Below, piece by piece: positions 37,567 through 47,099 of a DNA stretch of 64,000 nucleotides. The position numbers were made by a program, and so were the translations under genes. Numbering within the stretch: position 1 is the stretch's first letter; the number at the start of each line of letters is the position of its first letter. The notes below the pieces were generated by a model. That model was not told the origin of the DNA and made no database searches. It saw only the letters and a list, made by a program, of their open reading frames with translations. The stretch is taken from positions 1 to 64,000 of the forward strand of contig CALVOV010000001.1 in assembly GCA_944350385.1 (NCBI GenBank), given 5' to 3'. This DNA is from an uncultured Bacilli bacterium. GTDB lineage: Bacteria > Bacillota_I > Bacilli_A > RF39 > UBA660.

Positions 37567-39120
37567 ATGAAAATAGAAATAATATACCCCATTTTACTTA
37601 TATTAGGTGCAGTTGTTGGTTTTGCATTATCTTATGTTTTTAATAATATTAGATTAGCATCTGCTTCAAAAGAAGCTGAAAAAATGATTAATCAAGCAAA
37701 AAAAGATATAGAAAAAGCTAAGAGGGATGCCGCTATTGAACAGAAGGAAGAAGCACATAAATTAAAGATGGATTTAGAAAAAGAAATTCGTGAAAAAAAG
37801 TCAGAATTAAAAGAGTCTGAAAATAGATTATTGCAGAGAGAAGCGAATATTGATAAACGTGATGAGATGTATCAAAAACGTGAAAGTACTTTAGATGAAC
37901 GTGAAGAAAAATTGTCAGAGCGTCTTGAAGAAATCCAAAACGAAAAAAGTAAAGTGGAGGATATTAAGAAAGAACAATTAGAGTTATTAGAAAAAATTTC
38001 AGAAATAAGTAAAGAAAAAGCTCATGATCTTATAATGTCAAAAGTTCATGATGGCATGACTAAGGAAATTTCAGAATATATTAGAGAACGTGAAAATGAA
38101 GCAAAGTTGCAGGCTGATAAAATAGCTCGTGAACTTATTGTAAGTTCTATGCAAAAATATGCTGCTGACATAGCTAATGATCAGACAGTAACTGTTGTAA
38201 GTTTACCTAATGAAGAAATGAAAGGTAGAATAATTGGAAGAGAAGGTAGAAATATAAGAACTATTGAAGCTATTACTGGCGTTGATTTGATTATCGATGA
38301 TACTCCAGAAGCTGTAGTTTTATCTAGTTTTGATCCATTGCGTAGAGAAATTGCACGAGTTACTCTTGAAAGTTTAATAAAAGATGGAAGAATTCATCCT
38401 ACTAGAATTGAGGAACTTTACGATAAAGTTTGTAAAGATATGAAACAAAAAATTATCGAGTTTGGTCAAGAGGCAACTTTTGAATTAGGATTAACTAAGT
38501 TTGATCCTGAATTATTAGAAATTATTGGTAAACTTCATTTTAGAACAAGTTTTGGACAAAATGCATTACAACATTCAATTGAAGTTTCACATTTATCAGG
38601 ATTGTTAGCTGCTGAATTAGGTGAAGATGTTGTATTAGCAAAACGAGCTGGCTTACTACATGATATTGGGAAAGCAATAGATCATGAAATTGAAGGAAGT
38701 CATGTTGAGATCGGTGTAGATATTGCTAAAAAATATAAGGAAGATCCTGTTGTAATTAATTCAATTGCATCACATCATGGTGATGCTCCTGCAACTAGTG
38801 TTATTTCCAACATTGTTTCTATTGCTGATGCATTATCTGCATCAAGGCCTGGAGCAAGAAATGATTCATTAGAAAACTATATTAAGCGTTTATCACAATT
38901 AGAGGAAGCTGCTAATGAAATAAAGGGCGTTGAGAAAACTTTTGCTGTTCAGGCTGGAAGAGAATTACGTGTTATTGTAAAACCTGAAGAAATAAGTGAT
39001 CTTGAGGCGCATAATGTTGCTAGAGAAATCAAGGAAAAAATTGAATCTACTATGAAATATCCAGGTACAATTAAAATTACAGTTGTTCGTGAAACGCGAG
39101 CTCAAGAAGAAGCTAAATAG
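37567..39120 (+). CDS. rny: Ribonuclease Y
   Basis: RNase Y is the membrane-anchored endoribonuclease that starts mRNA decay in Bacilli. The 517-residue product has one N-terminal membrane helix (about 5-25), a long charged coiled coil (about 30-200), a KH domain ([15 protein letters not shown]), and an HD domain with [12 protein letters not shown] and the later SHHGD. Length and order are canonical. GGAGG precedes the ATG. A strong promoter and terminator make it monocistronic. RNase J, its partner in mRNA decay, is encoded 2.5 kb downstream on the other strand. Confidence 0.97.
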   Translation: MKIEIIYPILLILGAVVGFALSYVFNNIRLASASKEAEKMINQAKKDIEKAKRDAAIEQKEEAHKLKMDLEKEIREKKSELKESENRLLQREANIDKRDEMYQKRESTLDEREEKLSERLEEIQNEKSKVEDIKKEQLELLEKISEISKEKAHDLIMSKVHDGMTKEISEYIRERENEAKLQADKIARELIVSSMQKYAADIANDQTVTVVSLPNEEMKGRIIGREGRNIRTIEAITGVDLIIDDTPEAVVLSSFDPLRREIARVTLESLIKDGRIHPTRIEELYDKVCKDMKQKIIEFGQEATFELGLTKFDPELLEIIGKLHFRTSFGQNALQHSIEVSHLSGLLAAELGEDVVLAKRAGLLHDIGKAIDHEIEGSHVEIGVDIAKKYKEDPVVINSIASHHGDAPATSVISNIVSIADALSASRPGARNDSLENYIKRLSQLEEAANEIKGVEKTFAVQAGRELRVIVKPEEISDLEAHNVAREIKEKIESTMKYPGTIKITVVRETRAQEEAK

Positions 39121-39133
39121 CTTCTTTTTTTAT
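39108..39133 (+). terminator. Intrinsic terminator after rny
   Basis: 8-bp stem AGAAGCTA/TAGCTTCT overlapping the stop codon, then seven or more T's. Confidence 0.82.
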
Positions 39134-39141
39134 TTATATTG

Positions 39142-39170
39142 TTGTGGTAATATAGTAATTAGATTAGAAT
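39142..39170 (+). promoter_or_regulatory. Promoter of the hybrid histidine kinase gene
   Basis: TTGTGG (39142-39147), 17-base spacer, TAGAAT (39165-39170). Confidence 0.55.
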
Positions 39171-39187
39171 AATAGGGGTGTTGATAT

Positions 39188-39484
39188 ATGACTACAGTTA
39201 GTTATGTTTTCGAAATCACATTAAATACTTGTTGTTTATTATTTATTGTTTTTTTAGCTATCATTTATTCAACTAAGAAAATTAAAAATAACTTAGAAAA
39301 TAAATTGTATAAAATACTTTTATCAACTAGTATAATTGATATTGTTTTTGAATTATTGTATATTTTTTCTACTCGCTTTATTTATAATGAATTTCTTATA
39401 AGTTTAGCTAAAAAGTCTTTTTTTTGCTTTATTGATGGGTATTATTATTTTATTAATCTATTATGTATTTATTGTATTACATGA
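39188..39484 (+). CDS. Hybrid histidine kinase, N-terminal sensor fragment ending after a frameshift
   Basis: The start at 39188 follows AGGGGTG and has a promoter. The frame encodes two clear membrane helices, then passes a run of eight T's (39418-39425). Beyond this run it gives a Cys/Tyr-rich stretch unlike the preceding sequence and stops at 39484. The other frame continues smoothly after the run as FFALLMGIIILLIYYVF, the next membrane helix of the kinase at 39432. Removing one T restores a single 800-residue protein with about seven membrane helices. The break is therefore either a phase-variable or decayed site, a slippage site, or a sequencing/assembly error. Confidence 0.7.
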   Translation: MTTVSYVFEITLNTCCLLFIVFLAIIYSTKKIKNNLENKLYKILLSTSIIDIVFELLYIFSTRFIYNEFLISLAKKSFFCFIDGYYYFINLLCIYCIT

Positions 39485-41594
39485 AAATAATAAAAGTGTG
39501 ATGGATTTTTTTGAAAAAAATATTAAATTATGCAATACATTAGTATTTAGTTTAATTATAGTCATTGGAGTAATTGAAATTTTTTTACCTGTAAAACTTT
39601 CTTATAATGCTATGGGTTATGTACAATATATGTATGGTACAGCAACTTGGTTTACTTATATATCTAGTACAATAATTTATTTATGTCTTTTCCCATTTAT
39701 TATTAAGAATTTAGGAGCGATTAATAAAAATAAACTTTTTCCATATTTTATAGTTTTATTTTTCTTCTTTATTACTTTAGCTGTTTCAATCATTTTACCA
39801 GATATTTGTGTTGCTTGTGTTGCACTCGCTTTATCTTGTTATGTTATGTATCATACAATTGAAAATCCAGATTTAAGATTGATTGAAGAATTAGAAAAGG
39901 CTAAAGATGCAGCAATGAAAGCTAATCAGGCTAAGACAGATTTTTTATCTAATATGTCTCATGAATTAAGAACTCCATTAAATGTTATTCTTGGTTTTTC
40001 ACAAAGCCTTTTAGAACAAGATTTGAGTAAAAGTACTAGAGAAGATATTGAGGATATTTATAGTGCTTCTGAAACGCTTTTAGAGTTAGTTAATGAAATT
40101 TTAGATATTTCTAAAATTGAATCTGAAAAGTTAGAAATAATAGAGGATGAGTATTCAACTAAAAAGGTATTTAAATATTTAATTGCAATGACTAAAGGTA
40201 GACTTGGTAATAAACCATTAAAGTTCATTTATGAAATGGATAATAAACTTCCAGAATTTCTATGTGGAGATAGTGTTCTTATTAAACAAATTGCGGTTAA
40301 TTTTTTAACTAATGCTGTTAAGTATACTCAAGAAGGTTATATTAAACTTAATATGAGTTATGAACCTCTTGATGAAGATAATTGTTATTTGATAATAACT
40401 GTTAGTGATTCTGGAATAGGTATTAAGGAAGAAGATTTAAATAGATTATATTCTAAATTTGAACGCTTTGATCAAAGAAAGAATGCTAATGTTGAAGGAA
40501 CAGGCTTAGGTTTAGCACTTACTAAAAAATTAGCTGATTTAATGAAGGCAGAGATCAATGCTGAAAGTAAATATGGTGTTGGATCAACATTTACATTTAA
40601 AATAAAACAAAAAATAATTTATAAAGAAGTTATTGATAATCAAGAAGATTCTATAGAATATGTTGGAAATTTTATTGGAAATAATGAAAAAATACTTATC
40701 GTAGATGATAATAGTGTTAATTTAAAAGTTGCTATTAGAATGTTAAAGCCTTATAAGTTAGTTATAGATATTGCATCAAATGGTGCGGAATGTTTGGAAA
40801 AAATCGCTAAGGGAAATAAATATGATTTAGTATTTTTAAACGATCAGATGCCTGGAATGAATGGAGTAGAGACAATGCAACATTTAAAAGAAATCGCTGG
40901 ATATTCTACTCCTACTATTGCTTTAACTGCTAATGCAATTTCTGGATTAAGGGAAAAATATATTTCTCAAGGGTTTAATGACTATTTATCTAAACCAATA
41001 GATAAAGTATTATTGGAAGGTATATTGATTAAGTTTTTGGGTAATAATACTAATATGATAAATAATAATGAAAAAGAGAGTAATGTTATGATAAATTTAG
41101 GTAATGATGAAAAAATAGATTCTAATCAAATTGTTGGTAGTTCTAACAATGAGGTAGAATTATTAGATGATACAGAAGACAAACTATCTTTAAAAAATCC
41201 AGATTCTGAGGAAGATAATATATCAATAGGAAATGAAAAAGGTAATGTTGAATACTTGAAGTCTCAAGGAGTAGACATAGATAAAGCTCTAGAACTTTTA
41301 GGAGATATGGAAATGTATAATGATACGGTAAATGATTTTATATCCGAAATAGATAATAAAATAAATGATATAAAAAAATTTCATGATACTTCAGATATGC
41401 CTAACTATGCTATACAAGTTCATTCTCTAAAAAGTGATTCTAAGTATCTTGGATTAATGCACTTGGCGGAATTAGCTTATAATCATGAAATGGCAAGCAA
41501 AGGTAATGATGTAAATTATGTTAATGAACATTATGATGAATTAATGAAAGAAGCAAATAAAATGATAAGTGTTATGAAAAAATACAATGGTTAA
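39432..41594 (+). CDS. Hybrid sensor histidine kinase (HisKA-HATPase-REC-Hpt), main part
   Basis: A two-component sensor kinase with built-in phosphorelay. After about five membrane helices (the rest of a 7-helix sensor) come HisKA (FLSNMSHELRTPLN), HATPase (N-box VNFLTNAVKYT, SDSGIGI, GTGLGLAL), a receiver domain (LIVDDN near the start, TALTAN and LSKP later), and a C-terminal Hpt-like region with HSLKSDSKYLGL. In the receiver the usual phospho-Asp position reads Asn and the next residue is Asp (LNDQMPGMNG), so phosphotransfer may be altered. The nominal start at 39432 is inside a helix: the true N-terminus is in the frame at 39188. No response regulator gene is adjacent. Confidence 0.85.
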   Translation: MMGIIILLIYYVFIVLHENNKSVMDFFEKNIKLCNTLVFSLIIVIGVIEIFLPVKLSYNAMGYVQYMYGTATWFTYISSTIIYLCLFPFIIKNLGAINKNKLFPYFIVLFFFFITLAVSIILPDICVACVALALSCYVMYHTIENPDLRLIEELEKAKDAAMKANQAKTDFLSNMSHELRTPLNVILGFSQSLLEQDLSKSTREDIEDIYSASETLLELVNEILDISKIESEKLEIIEDEYSTKKVFKYLIAMTKGRLGNKPLKFIYEMDNKLPEFLCGDSVLIKQIAVNFLTNAVKYTQEGYIKLNMSYEPLDEDNCYLIITVSDSGIGIKEEDLNRLYSKFERFDQRKNANVEGTGLGLALTKKLADLMKAEINAESKYGVGSTFTFKIKQKIIYKEVIDNQEDSIEYVGNFIGNNEKILIVDDNSVNLKVAIRMLKPYKLVIDIASNGAECLEKIAKGNKYDLVFLNDQMPGMNGVETMQHLKEIAGYSTPTIALTANAISGLREKYISQGFNDYLSKPIDKVLLEGILIKFLGNNTNMINNNEKESNVMINLGNDEKIDSNQIVGSSNNEVELLDDTEDKLSLKNPDSEEDNISIGNEKGNVEYLKSQGVDIDKALELLGDMEMYNDTVNDFISEIDNKINDIKKFHDTSDMPNYAIQVHSLKSDSKYLGLMHLAELAYNHEMASKGNDVNYVNEHYDELMKEANKMISVMKKYNG

Positions 41595-41634
41595 AAAAAA
41601 CAATCAAATTAAATTTGATTGTCTTTTTTTTCTC
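41593..41634. terminator. Bidirectional terminator between the kinase gene and rnj
   Basis: Perfect 9-bp stem CAATCAAAT/ATTTGATTG (41601-41621) with eight A's on the left and eight T's on the right. Confidence 0.85.
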
Positions 41635-43297
41635 TTTTAATATCTAATATTACTGGTAAAATTATTGGTTTTCTACCCGTTAAATTATAAATGAATGGGT
41701 ATAATGCTTCAGTTACTTCACTTTTTAATATTGCAAAAGTAGCTTTTTGATCTTGTAGAGTAGTTTTAATAATATTTTCAGCTTTGTTTTCTATTTTGTG
41801 AATTAGTTCTTCATTTTCATTTACTAGAATAAAACCTCTTGTTGTAATATTTGGTTTTATTAATAATTCTCTTTTTTTCATATCTACATTAATAATTACT
41901 ACAAGTATTCCATCATTTGACATTATTTTTCTATCTTTAATTATGGCACTACCAATTTCTCCAATTCTATTTCCATCTACATATATATCATTTCCTGGAA
42001 TAGGAGTACCTATTGTTAAAGTATGATTTTTTAATATTAAAACATCACCATTTTTTATCACAAAAGTATTTTCTTTAGGTATTCCACAATTTATGCCAAT
42101 ATTTGCTTGCTTTTTTAACATACGATAGTCACCATGGAATGGAACTAAATATTTTGGTTTAATTAATCTTATCATTAATTTAATTTCTTCTTCATTAGCG
42201 TGTCCTGAAGTATGTAAATTATCTAAGACATTATTAGTATAAACTCTTACCCCTTTTAAATATAGTTTATTAATTGTTTTAGAAATACTTAAAGCATTTC
42301 CAGGTATAGCGGAAGATGAGAATATTACTACATCATCTGGTCTTAGTTTAATTTGCTTGTGAGTTCCGTTAGCTATTCTTGACAAAGCTGCTAATGGTTC
42401 ACCTTGAGAACCAGTACATAATATTGCAACTTCACTTGGTTTAAGATTATTTGCTTCTTCAGGTGAAACTAGTAATTCTTTGTGAGAAATATAACCTCCA
42501 TTTATAGAAATGTTTATGTTATTTTCCATACTTCTACCGAATACGCATATTTTTCTATTATGTTTGTAACATGTTTCAAATATGTGTTTTACTCTATAGA
42601 TATTAGATGCAAAAGTAGCAATTATAATACGATTAGTTTTGCATTTATCAAACATTTCTCCTAAAGTTTCATCAACAGCAGATTCTGAAGCTGAGAAACC
42701 TTCATTTAGAGCATTAGTTGAATCTCCTAAAAGAATATCTACACCTCTTTCACCAATACATGCCATTTTGTATAAATCAGCCATTGGACCAATTGGTGTT
42801 AAATCAAACTTATAGTCACCAGTAGTAACAATAGTACCATCTGGTGTTGTTATAGCAATTCCATGTGAATCAGGAATTGAGTGAGTTGTTCTGAAAAACT
42901 CTATTTCAATTTTGTTAAATTTTAGTTTAGTATCTTCGGTATATACATATAAATTGTTATATCTGATATTTTTATCTTGTAATTTGACTGCTATTAATTC
43001 TTTAGCATGGTTCGGAGCATATATTGCAGGTATATTTATACTTTGTAGTAAAAATGGTATTGCACCTATATGGTCTTCATGTCCATGAGTTATTAATAAA
43101 GCTTTAATTTTATTTTCATTTTCTTTCAAATAAGTAAAATCAGGTAGTACATAATCTACACCCATTAAATCATTTTCTGGAAAACTTACACCGGCATCAA
43201 TAATAACAATCGCGTCATTATGTACTATACAGTACATATTTTTTCCGACTTCTCCTAAACCACCTAAAACAACTATTTTTGTTTCATTGGTTTGCAT
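41609..43297 (-). CDS. rnj: Ribonuclease J
   Basis: RNase J is a metallo-beta-lactamase-fold enzyme with 5'-3' exo- and endonuclease activity on mRNA. The 562-residue product starts with VVLGGLGEVGKNMY, carries the metal-binding HGHEDHIG, VTTGDYKFD, the beta-CASP domain (IATFASNIYRVKH, TGSQGEP, TSGHANEEE), and PFHGDYRML, then the C-terminal domain. The length matches the family. AAGGAG lies 8 bases before the ATG. It converges on the kinase gene. Confidence 0.96.
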   Translation of the reverse strand: MQTNETKIVVLGGLGEVGKNMYCIVHNDAIVIIDAGVSFPENDLMGVDYVLPDFTYLKENENKIKALLITHGHEDHIGAIPFLLQSINIPAIYAPNHAKELIAVKLQDKNIRYNNLYVYTEDTKLKFNKIEIEFFRTTHSIPDSHGIAITTPDGTIVTTGDYKFDLTPIGPMADLYKMACIGERGVDILLGDSTNALNEGFSASESAVDETLGEMFDKCKTNRIIIATFASNIYRVKHIFETCYKHNRKICVFGRSMENNINISINGGYISHKELLVSPEEANNLKPSEVAILCTGSQGEPLAALSRIANGTHKQIKLRPDDVVIFSSSAIPGNALSISKTINKLYLKGVRVYTNNVLDNLHTSGHANEEEIKLMIRLIKPKYLVPFHGDYRMLKKQANIGINCGIPKENTFVIKNGDVLILKNHTLTIGTPIPGNDIYVDGNRIGEIGSAIIKDRKIMSNDGILVVIINVDMKKRELLIKPNITTRGFILVNENEELIHKIENKAENIIKTTLQDQKATFAILKSEVTEALYPFIYNLTGRKPIILPVILDIKREKKDNQI

Positions 43298-43350
43298 AAA
43301 AACTCCTTTCTTTTTTTTTAATTTTTATTTAATAAAGAACTAACAGATAG

Positions 43351-43379
43351 ATTATACACCATTTTTTTTATTTTGTCTA
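43351..43379 (-). promoter_or_regulatory. Sigma-A promoter of rnj
   Basis: On the minus strand TAGACA (43379-43374), 17-base spacer, TATAAT (43356-43351). The implied leader is about 47 nt, long for this window, and T-poor/A-rich. Confidence 0.65.
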
Positions 43380-43426
43380 TCTAATTATATTTTGTAAAAG
43401 TTTATTTTTATTTTTAGGTAATTTGT

Positions 43427-43435
43427 TGATATAAT
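43427..43435 (+). promoter_or_regulatory. Extended -10 promoter of ftsY
   Basis: TGaTATAAT, only 16 bases before the start codon; the transcript would begin at about the ribosome site. Confidence 0.6.
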
Positions 43436-43451
43436 TGAGTTGGGTGATATT

Positions 43452-44492
43452 ATGGGATTATTTAATAAAATAAAAAATATGTTTAAAAAAGAAGATGTAA
43501 AAGAGGTTAAAGAAACTTCTTTGGAAGAAAAAAATATTAAGAAAGAAGAAAATAATAAAGAAGATAGTAGTGTAGATATTTATGAAAAAGGTCTTTCTAA
43601 AAGTAGAAAGGGATTTGTTTCTAAATTAGCTAATTTAACTTCTAAATATAAAAATATAAATGAAGATTATTTTGAAGAATTAGAAGAAATATTAATAATG
43701 GCTGATATTGGTGTTAATACAGTTATGGATTTTATGGATAGAATTAGAGATAGGGTTCGTAAAGAAGGATTAAGTAATCCTGAAGAATTAAAAGAAGTCA
43801 TTGTTGATGAGTTATTTATTATTTATGTTAACGATGAAGTTCTATCAAGTAAAATAAATTATCGTGATGATGGTCCAACTGTTATTTTATTTGTAGGAGT
43901 TAATGGTGTTGGTAAGACAACAACGATTGCTAAGTTAGCTAGTAAAATGAAGGTAGAAGGTAAAAAGGTATTATTAGTTGGCGCTGATACTTTTAGAGCT
44001 GGTGCGGTTGCTCAATTAAAAGAGTGGAGTGAAAAAGTTGGTGTTGGGTTTTATGGGACCCATGAAGGTGAAGATCCAGCCAGTGTGGTTTATGATGGAA
44101 TTACTAAAGCAAAAAATGAAGGTTATGACGTAGTATTAATAGATACTGCTGGTAGACTTCAAAATAAGGTAAATTTAATGAAAGAATTAGAAAAAATGAA
44201 TCGTGTAATTGGTTCGTTAGTAGATGGAGGTGCTAGTGAAACATTACTAGTTATAGATGCTACTACTGGCCAAAATGGAATTAGTCAGGCTAAGGCTTTT
44301 AAAGAAATTACTAATATTACGGGAATTGTACTAACAAAATTAGATGGTACTGCTAAAGGCGGTATTGTTTTAGCAATAAAAGAAAGTGTTGGAATTCCTG
44401 TTAAATATATAGGACTTGGCGAGGGAAAAGAAGATCTTCAAGTATTTGATATTGAAAAATATATTTATGGATTATTCAAAGATATGATGTAA
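43452..44492 (+). CDS. ftsY: Signal recognition particle receptor FtsY
   Basis: FtsY docks SRP-bound ribosomes at the membrane. The 346-residue product has a short Lys/Glu-rich N-terminal A region (about 1-45), then the NG domain: GVNGVGKTTTIAKLA, DTFRAGAVAQL, DTAGRLQN, TKLDGTAKGG and GLGEGKEDL. The start at 43452 follows TTGGGTGAT. It is co-transcribed with ylxM (12-base gap). Its partner ffh lies 3.3 kb downstream. Confidence 0.96.
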   Translation: MGLFNKIKNMFKKEDVKEVKETSLEEKNIKKEENNKEDSSVDIYEKGLSKSRKGFVSKLANLTSKYKNINEDYFEELEEILIMADIGVNTVMDFMDRIRDRVRKEGLSNPEELKEVIVDELFIIYVNDEVLSSKINYRDDGPTVILFVGVNGVGKTTTIAKLASKMKVEGKKVLLVGADTFRAGAVAQLKEWSEKVGVGFYGTHEGEDPASVVYDGITKAKNEGYDVVLIDTAGRLQNKVNLMKELEKMNRVIGSLVDGGASETLLVIDATTGQNGISQAKAFKEITNITGIVLTKLDGTAKGGIVLAIKESVGIPVKYIGLGEGKEDLQVFDIEKYIYGLFKDMM

Positions 44493-44504
44493 TGGAGGTT
44501 AACA

Positions 44505-44798
44505 ATGGAAGATGTTATTTATTATAATGAACTTTATGATTTATATTCTTCTTTATTAACTAATAAACAAAGAGAATATTTTGAAGATTATTACTTTAGA
44601 AATCTAAGTTTTTCTGAAATGGCCCAAAATTATGAAGTAAGCAGAAATGCTATTTTTAAACAGTTAAAAATCACTAAAGAAAAATTAGAAGAATTTGAGA
44701 AAAACTTAAAATTATTAGATAAAAAAAATAGATTATTAAAAATTGCTTCATTAGTAAAAGATGATAAATTGAAAAAAGAAATTGAAAATTTAATTTGA
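44505..44798 (+). CDS. ylxM: YlxM/p13-like SRP-associated helix-turn-helix protein
   Basis: A 97-residue protein of the YlxM family (UPF0122), which has been reported to bind the SRP particle and modulate Ffh/FtsY GTPase activity. It begins with a Tyr/Asn/Leu-rich helix, then TNKQREYFEDYYFRNLSFSEMA and a sigma4-like helix-turn-helix (YEVSRNAIFKQLK). It usually precedes ffh; here it follows ftsY. TGGAGG precedes the ATG and a UUCG-loop terminator follows. Confidence 0.88.
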   Translation: MEDVIYYNELYDLYSSLLTNKQREYFEDYYFRNLSFSEMAQNYEVSRNAIFKQLKITKEKLEEFEKNLKLLDKKNRLLKIASLVKDDKLKKEIENLI

Positions 44799-44801
44799 TT
44801 G

Positions 44802-44823
44802 AAGTGCTTCGGCACTTTTTATA
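44802..44823 (+). terminator. Intrinsic terminator with UUCG tetraloop after ylxM
   Basis: AAGTGC-TTCG-GCACTT (44802-44817) followed by T's. Confidence 0.88.
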
Positions 44824-44852
44824 TTGTTTTTTTTATTTATAAAAGTTATAAT
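44824..44852 (+). promoter_or_regulatory. Sigma-A promoter of the HerA-like gene
   Basis: TTGTTT (44824-44829), 17-base spacer, TATAAT (44847-44852). Confidence 0.65.
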
Positions 44853-44886
44853 TTTGTTATAGGATAAATAGGATTGGGTGATATTA

Positions 44887-47079
44887 ATGTTTGATAGAAT
44901 TGTTTATATTGGAGATCATTATGCTAATGTTAGATTAAAAGATGTTAATAATTTGACTATTAATTTAATGAATATGCATTTAATTTTTGAGGATAAAGAT
45001 AAAAAAGTATTAGCAGAAGTAGATAATTTAGATAAAGACTTAGTTAAAGCACGTTTTTTAGGAGAAATTTCTAATGGTAGATTGATTGGTGGAACATTAC
45101 GTAAACCATCTTTGGATGCACAAGTTAGATTGATAAAATCAGAAGAAATACCAATGATTACCGGGAAAAACGAAAAAGGTTATATGCCACTTGGATTTAG
45201 TCCTTTTTATAACGATATTCCAGCTTATTTAGATGTTAATAATTTCTTCGGAGGACATTTTGCTATATTTGGTAATTCTGGTTCTGGAAAGTCTTGTGGA
45301 GTATCTAGATTATTTCAAAATATGTTTCAAGATAAAAGATTATTTCCATATAAGGCCAATATTTTATTGTTTGATTCCTCTGGTGAATATTATAATGCTT
45401 TTAAAGATTTAGATAAAATAGATCCTAATTATCATTATCGTTTTTTTAGTACTAATGAAACTGATGGTATAGGTGAAAAATTAAGATTACCTATTTATTT
45501 GCTTAATAAAGATGATTTAGCTTTACTTTTACAATGTACTAATCATGCACAACTACCTTTGATTGAAAGAATGTTAAAGTTAGCTTTAATTTTTTCACAA
45601 GATGGTATGGATGCTGATACATACAAGAATCATTTGATTGCTAAGGCAATTATGACTATTTTGTATACTAATGAAACATCACCTAATAAGAGAAATGAAA
45701 TATTTTCAATTTTAGCAAGTTGTTCTACACCACAATTTAATTTAGAAGCTCCCGTTCAAGGAATAGGTTATACTAGAAAATTTAGGGACTGTTTTTTAAT
45801 TAATAATGATGGTCAATTTAGTGAAAGCGTTTTATTAACGGAATATGTTTCTTCATTTATAAAATCAGAGCTTGATGATTTTGAACCTCAAGAAGGTGTT
45901 TATTATGATTTAGATACATTAGAAAAAGCTTTGAATTTTGCTTTGATTAGTGAAGGATGGCTTAGAAATTCTAATACTTATGGAGATGCTATTACTATTA
46001 AGGTACGCCTTCATTCACTAATTGTTGGAAAATATGCTAAATTCTTTGATTATCCAGATTATGTTCCATTAGAATCATATTTATCATCATTATTGATAAA
46101 TAATGGTATAAAATTTCAAATTATTAATATAAATTTAGATGATGTTGATGATGATTTTGCTAAAATTATAACTAAAGTTTACTCAAGACTTGTATTTGAG
46201 TTTGCTAAGGGATTAAAACAAAGAGGAAGTATTCCTTTCCATATTGTAGTTGAGGAAGCACATCGTTATATTCAAAACGATACTGATAGATTTTTAATTG
46301 GTTATAATATATTTGAAAGAATTGCCAAAGAAGGTCGTAAATATGGTGTTCTTCTAGGATTAATTTCCCAAAGACCTAGTGAAATGTCAGATACTTGTAT
46401 TTCTCAATGTATGAATTTTTTGATTTTTAAGATGAATCATCCTGTAGATGTGGAATATATTAGGAAAATGGTTCCTAACATTAGTGATGAGATTGTGGAA
46501 AAACAAAAATCTTTGCAATCTGGTACTTGTTTAGGTTTTGGTACTGCTTTTAAGATACCATTAATAATAAAAATGCAAATGCCTGATCCTGCACCTTGGA
46601 GTGGAAATGTTGATGTTGTTAAAATATGGAATGGCAATTCTAATCAAGAAAGTTATCAACAGCAATCTTCAAATCCTCAAGTTAATGCAAAAATAGAGAA
46701 TAAAACTCCTGCAAATAATTTTACTAATCCTAATGAAATACCAGAAATGGTTATTAGTAATCAACCTACAGAAAATTCAACTTCTATGGAGCAAATTATC
46801 TCAAATGTTACAAGTCAATCTATGGCTTTGCCAGAATTGAATTTAGAAGATGATGATGAAGGATTTGAAGAAGATGATTATGAAGATACTCCAGTAATGG
46901 ATACGGCTATATTTAATAGAGCTTCAAATAATCAATCTGTTAATAATGTGCAATCTGTAAATCAAACTACAGCAAACAATTATAATGTTCCAGTCATGTC
47001 CAATGGACCACAAGCAGTCAATAATAATGTGAATGATGCAAATAAAACAAATAAGCCTTTAATTACGTTAATAGATTAA
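44887..47079 (+). CDS. HerA-like hexameric DNA-translocase ATPase with disordered Asn/Gln-rich tail
   Basis: The 730-residue product has an N-terminal beta-barrel (HAS-barrel-like, about 1-100), then the HerA/FtsK-fold ATPase with GNSGSGKSCG (Walker A, about 129-138), VVEEAHRYI (Walker B, about 451-459) and the ISQRPSEMSDT segment. A ~150-residue Asn/Gln/Pro-rich, acidic and probably disordered C-terminal tail follows. HerA proteins translocate double-stranded DNA and usually pair with the nuclease NurA, or with Sir2 or other partners in anti-phage systems; none is adjacent here. The start at 44887 follows GGGTGAT. Followed by a zinc-ribbon membrane protein gene on the same strand, 20 bases away. 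Confidence 0.87.
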   Translation: MFDRIVYIGDHYANVRLKDVNNLTINLMNMHLIFEDKDKKVLAEVDNLDKDLVKARFLGEISNGRLIGGTLRKPSLDAQVRLIKSEEIPMITGKNEKGYMPLGFSPFYNDIPAYLDVNNFFGGHFAIFGNSGSGKSCGVSRLFQNMFQDKRLFPYKANILLFDSSGEYYNAFKDLDKIDPNYHYRFFSTNETDGIGEKLRLPIYLLNKDDLALLLQCTNHAQLPLIERMLKLALIFSQDGMDADTYKNHLIAKAIMTILYTNETSPNKRNEIFSILASCSTPQFNLEAPVQGIGYTRKFRDCFLINNDGQFSESVLLTEYVSSFIKSELDDFEPQEGVYYDLDTLEKALNFALISEGWLRNSNTYGDAITIKVRLHSLIVGKYAKFFDYPDYVPLESYLSSLLINNGIKFQIININLDDVDDDFAKIITKVYSRLVFEFAKGLKQRGSIPFHIVVEEAHRYIQNDTDRFLIGYNIFERIAKEGRKYGVLLGLISQRPSEMSDTCISQCMNFLIFKMNHPVDVEYIRKMVPNISDEIVEKQKSLQSGTCLGFGTAFKIPLIIKMQMPDPAPWSGNVDVVKIWNGNSNQESYQQQSSNPQVNAKIENKTPANNFTNPNEIPEMVISNQPTENSTSMEQIISNVTSQSMALPELNLEDDDEGFEEDDYEDTPVMDTAIFNRASNNQSVNNVQSVNQTTANNYNVPVMSNGPQAVNNNVNDANKTNKPLITLID

Positions 47080-47099
47080 TAGCAAGGGAGTGAAAATAT

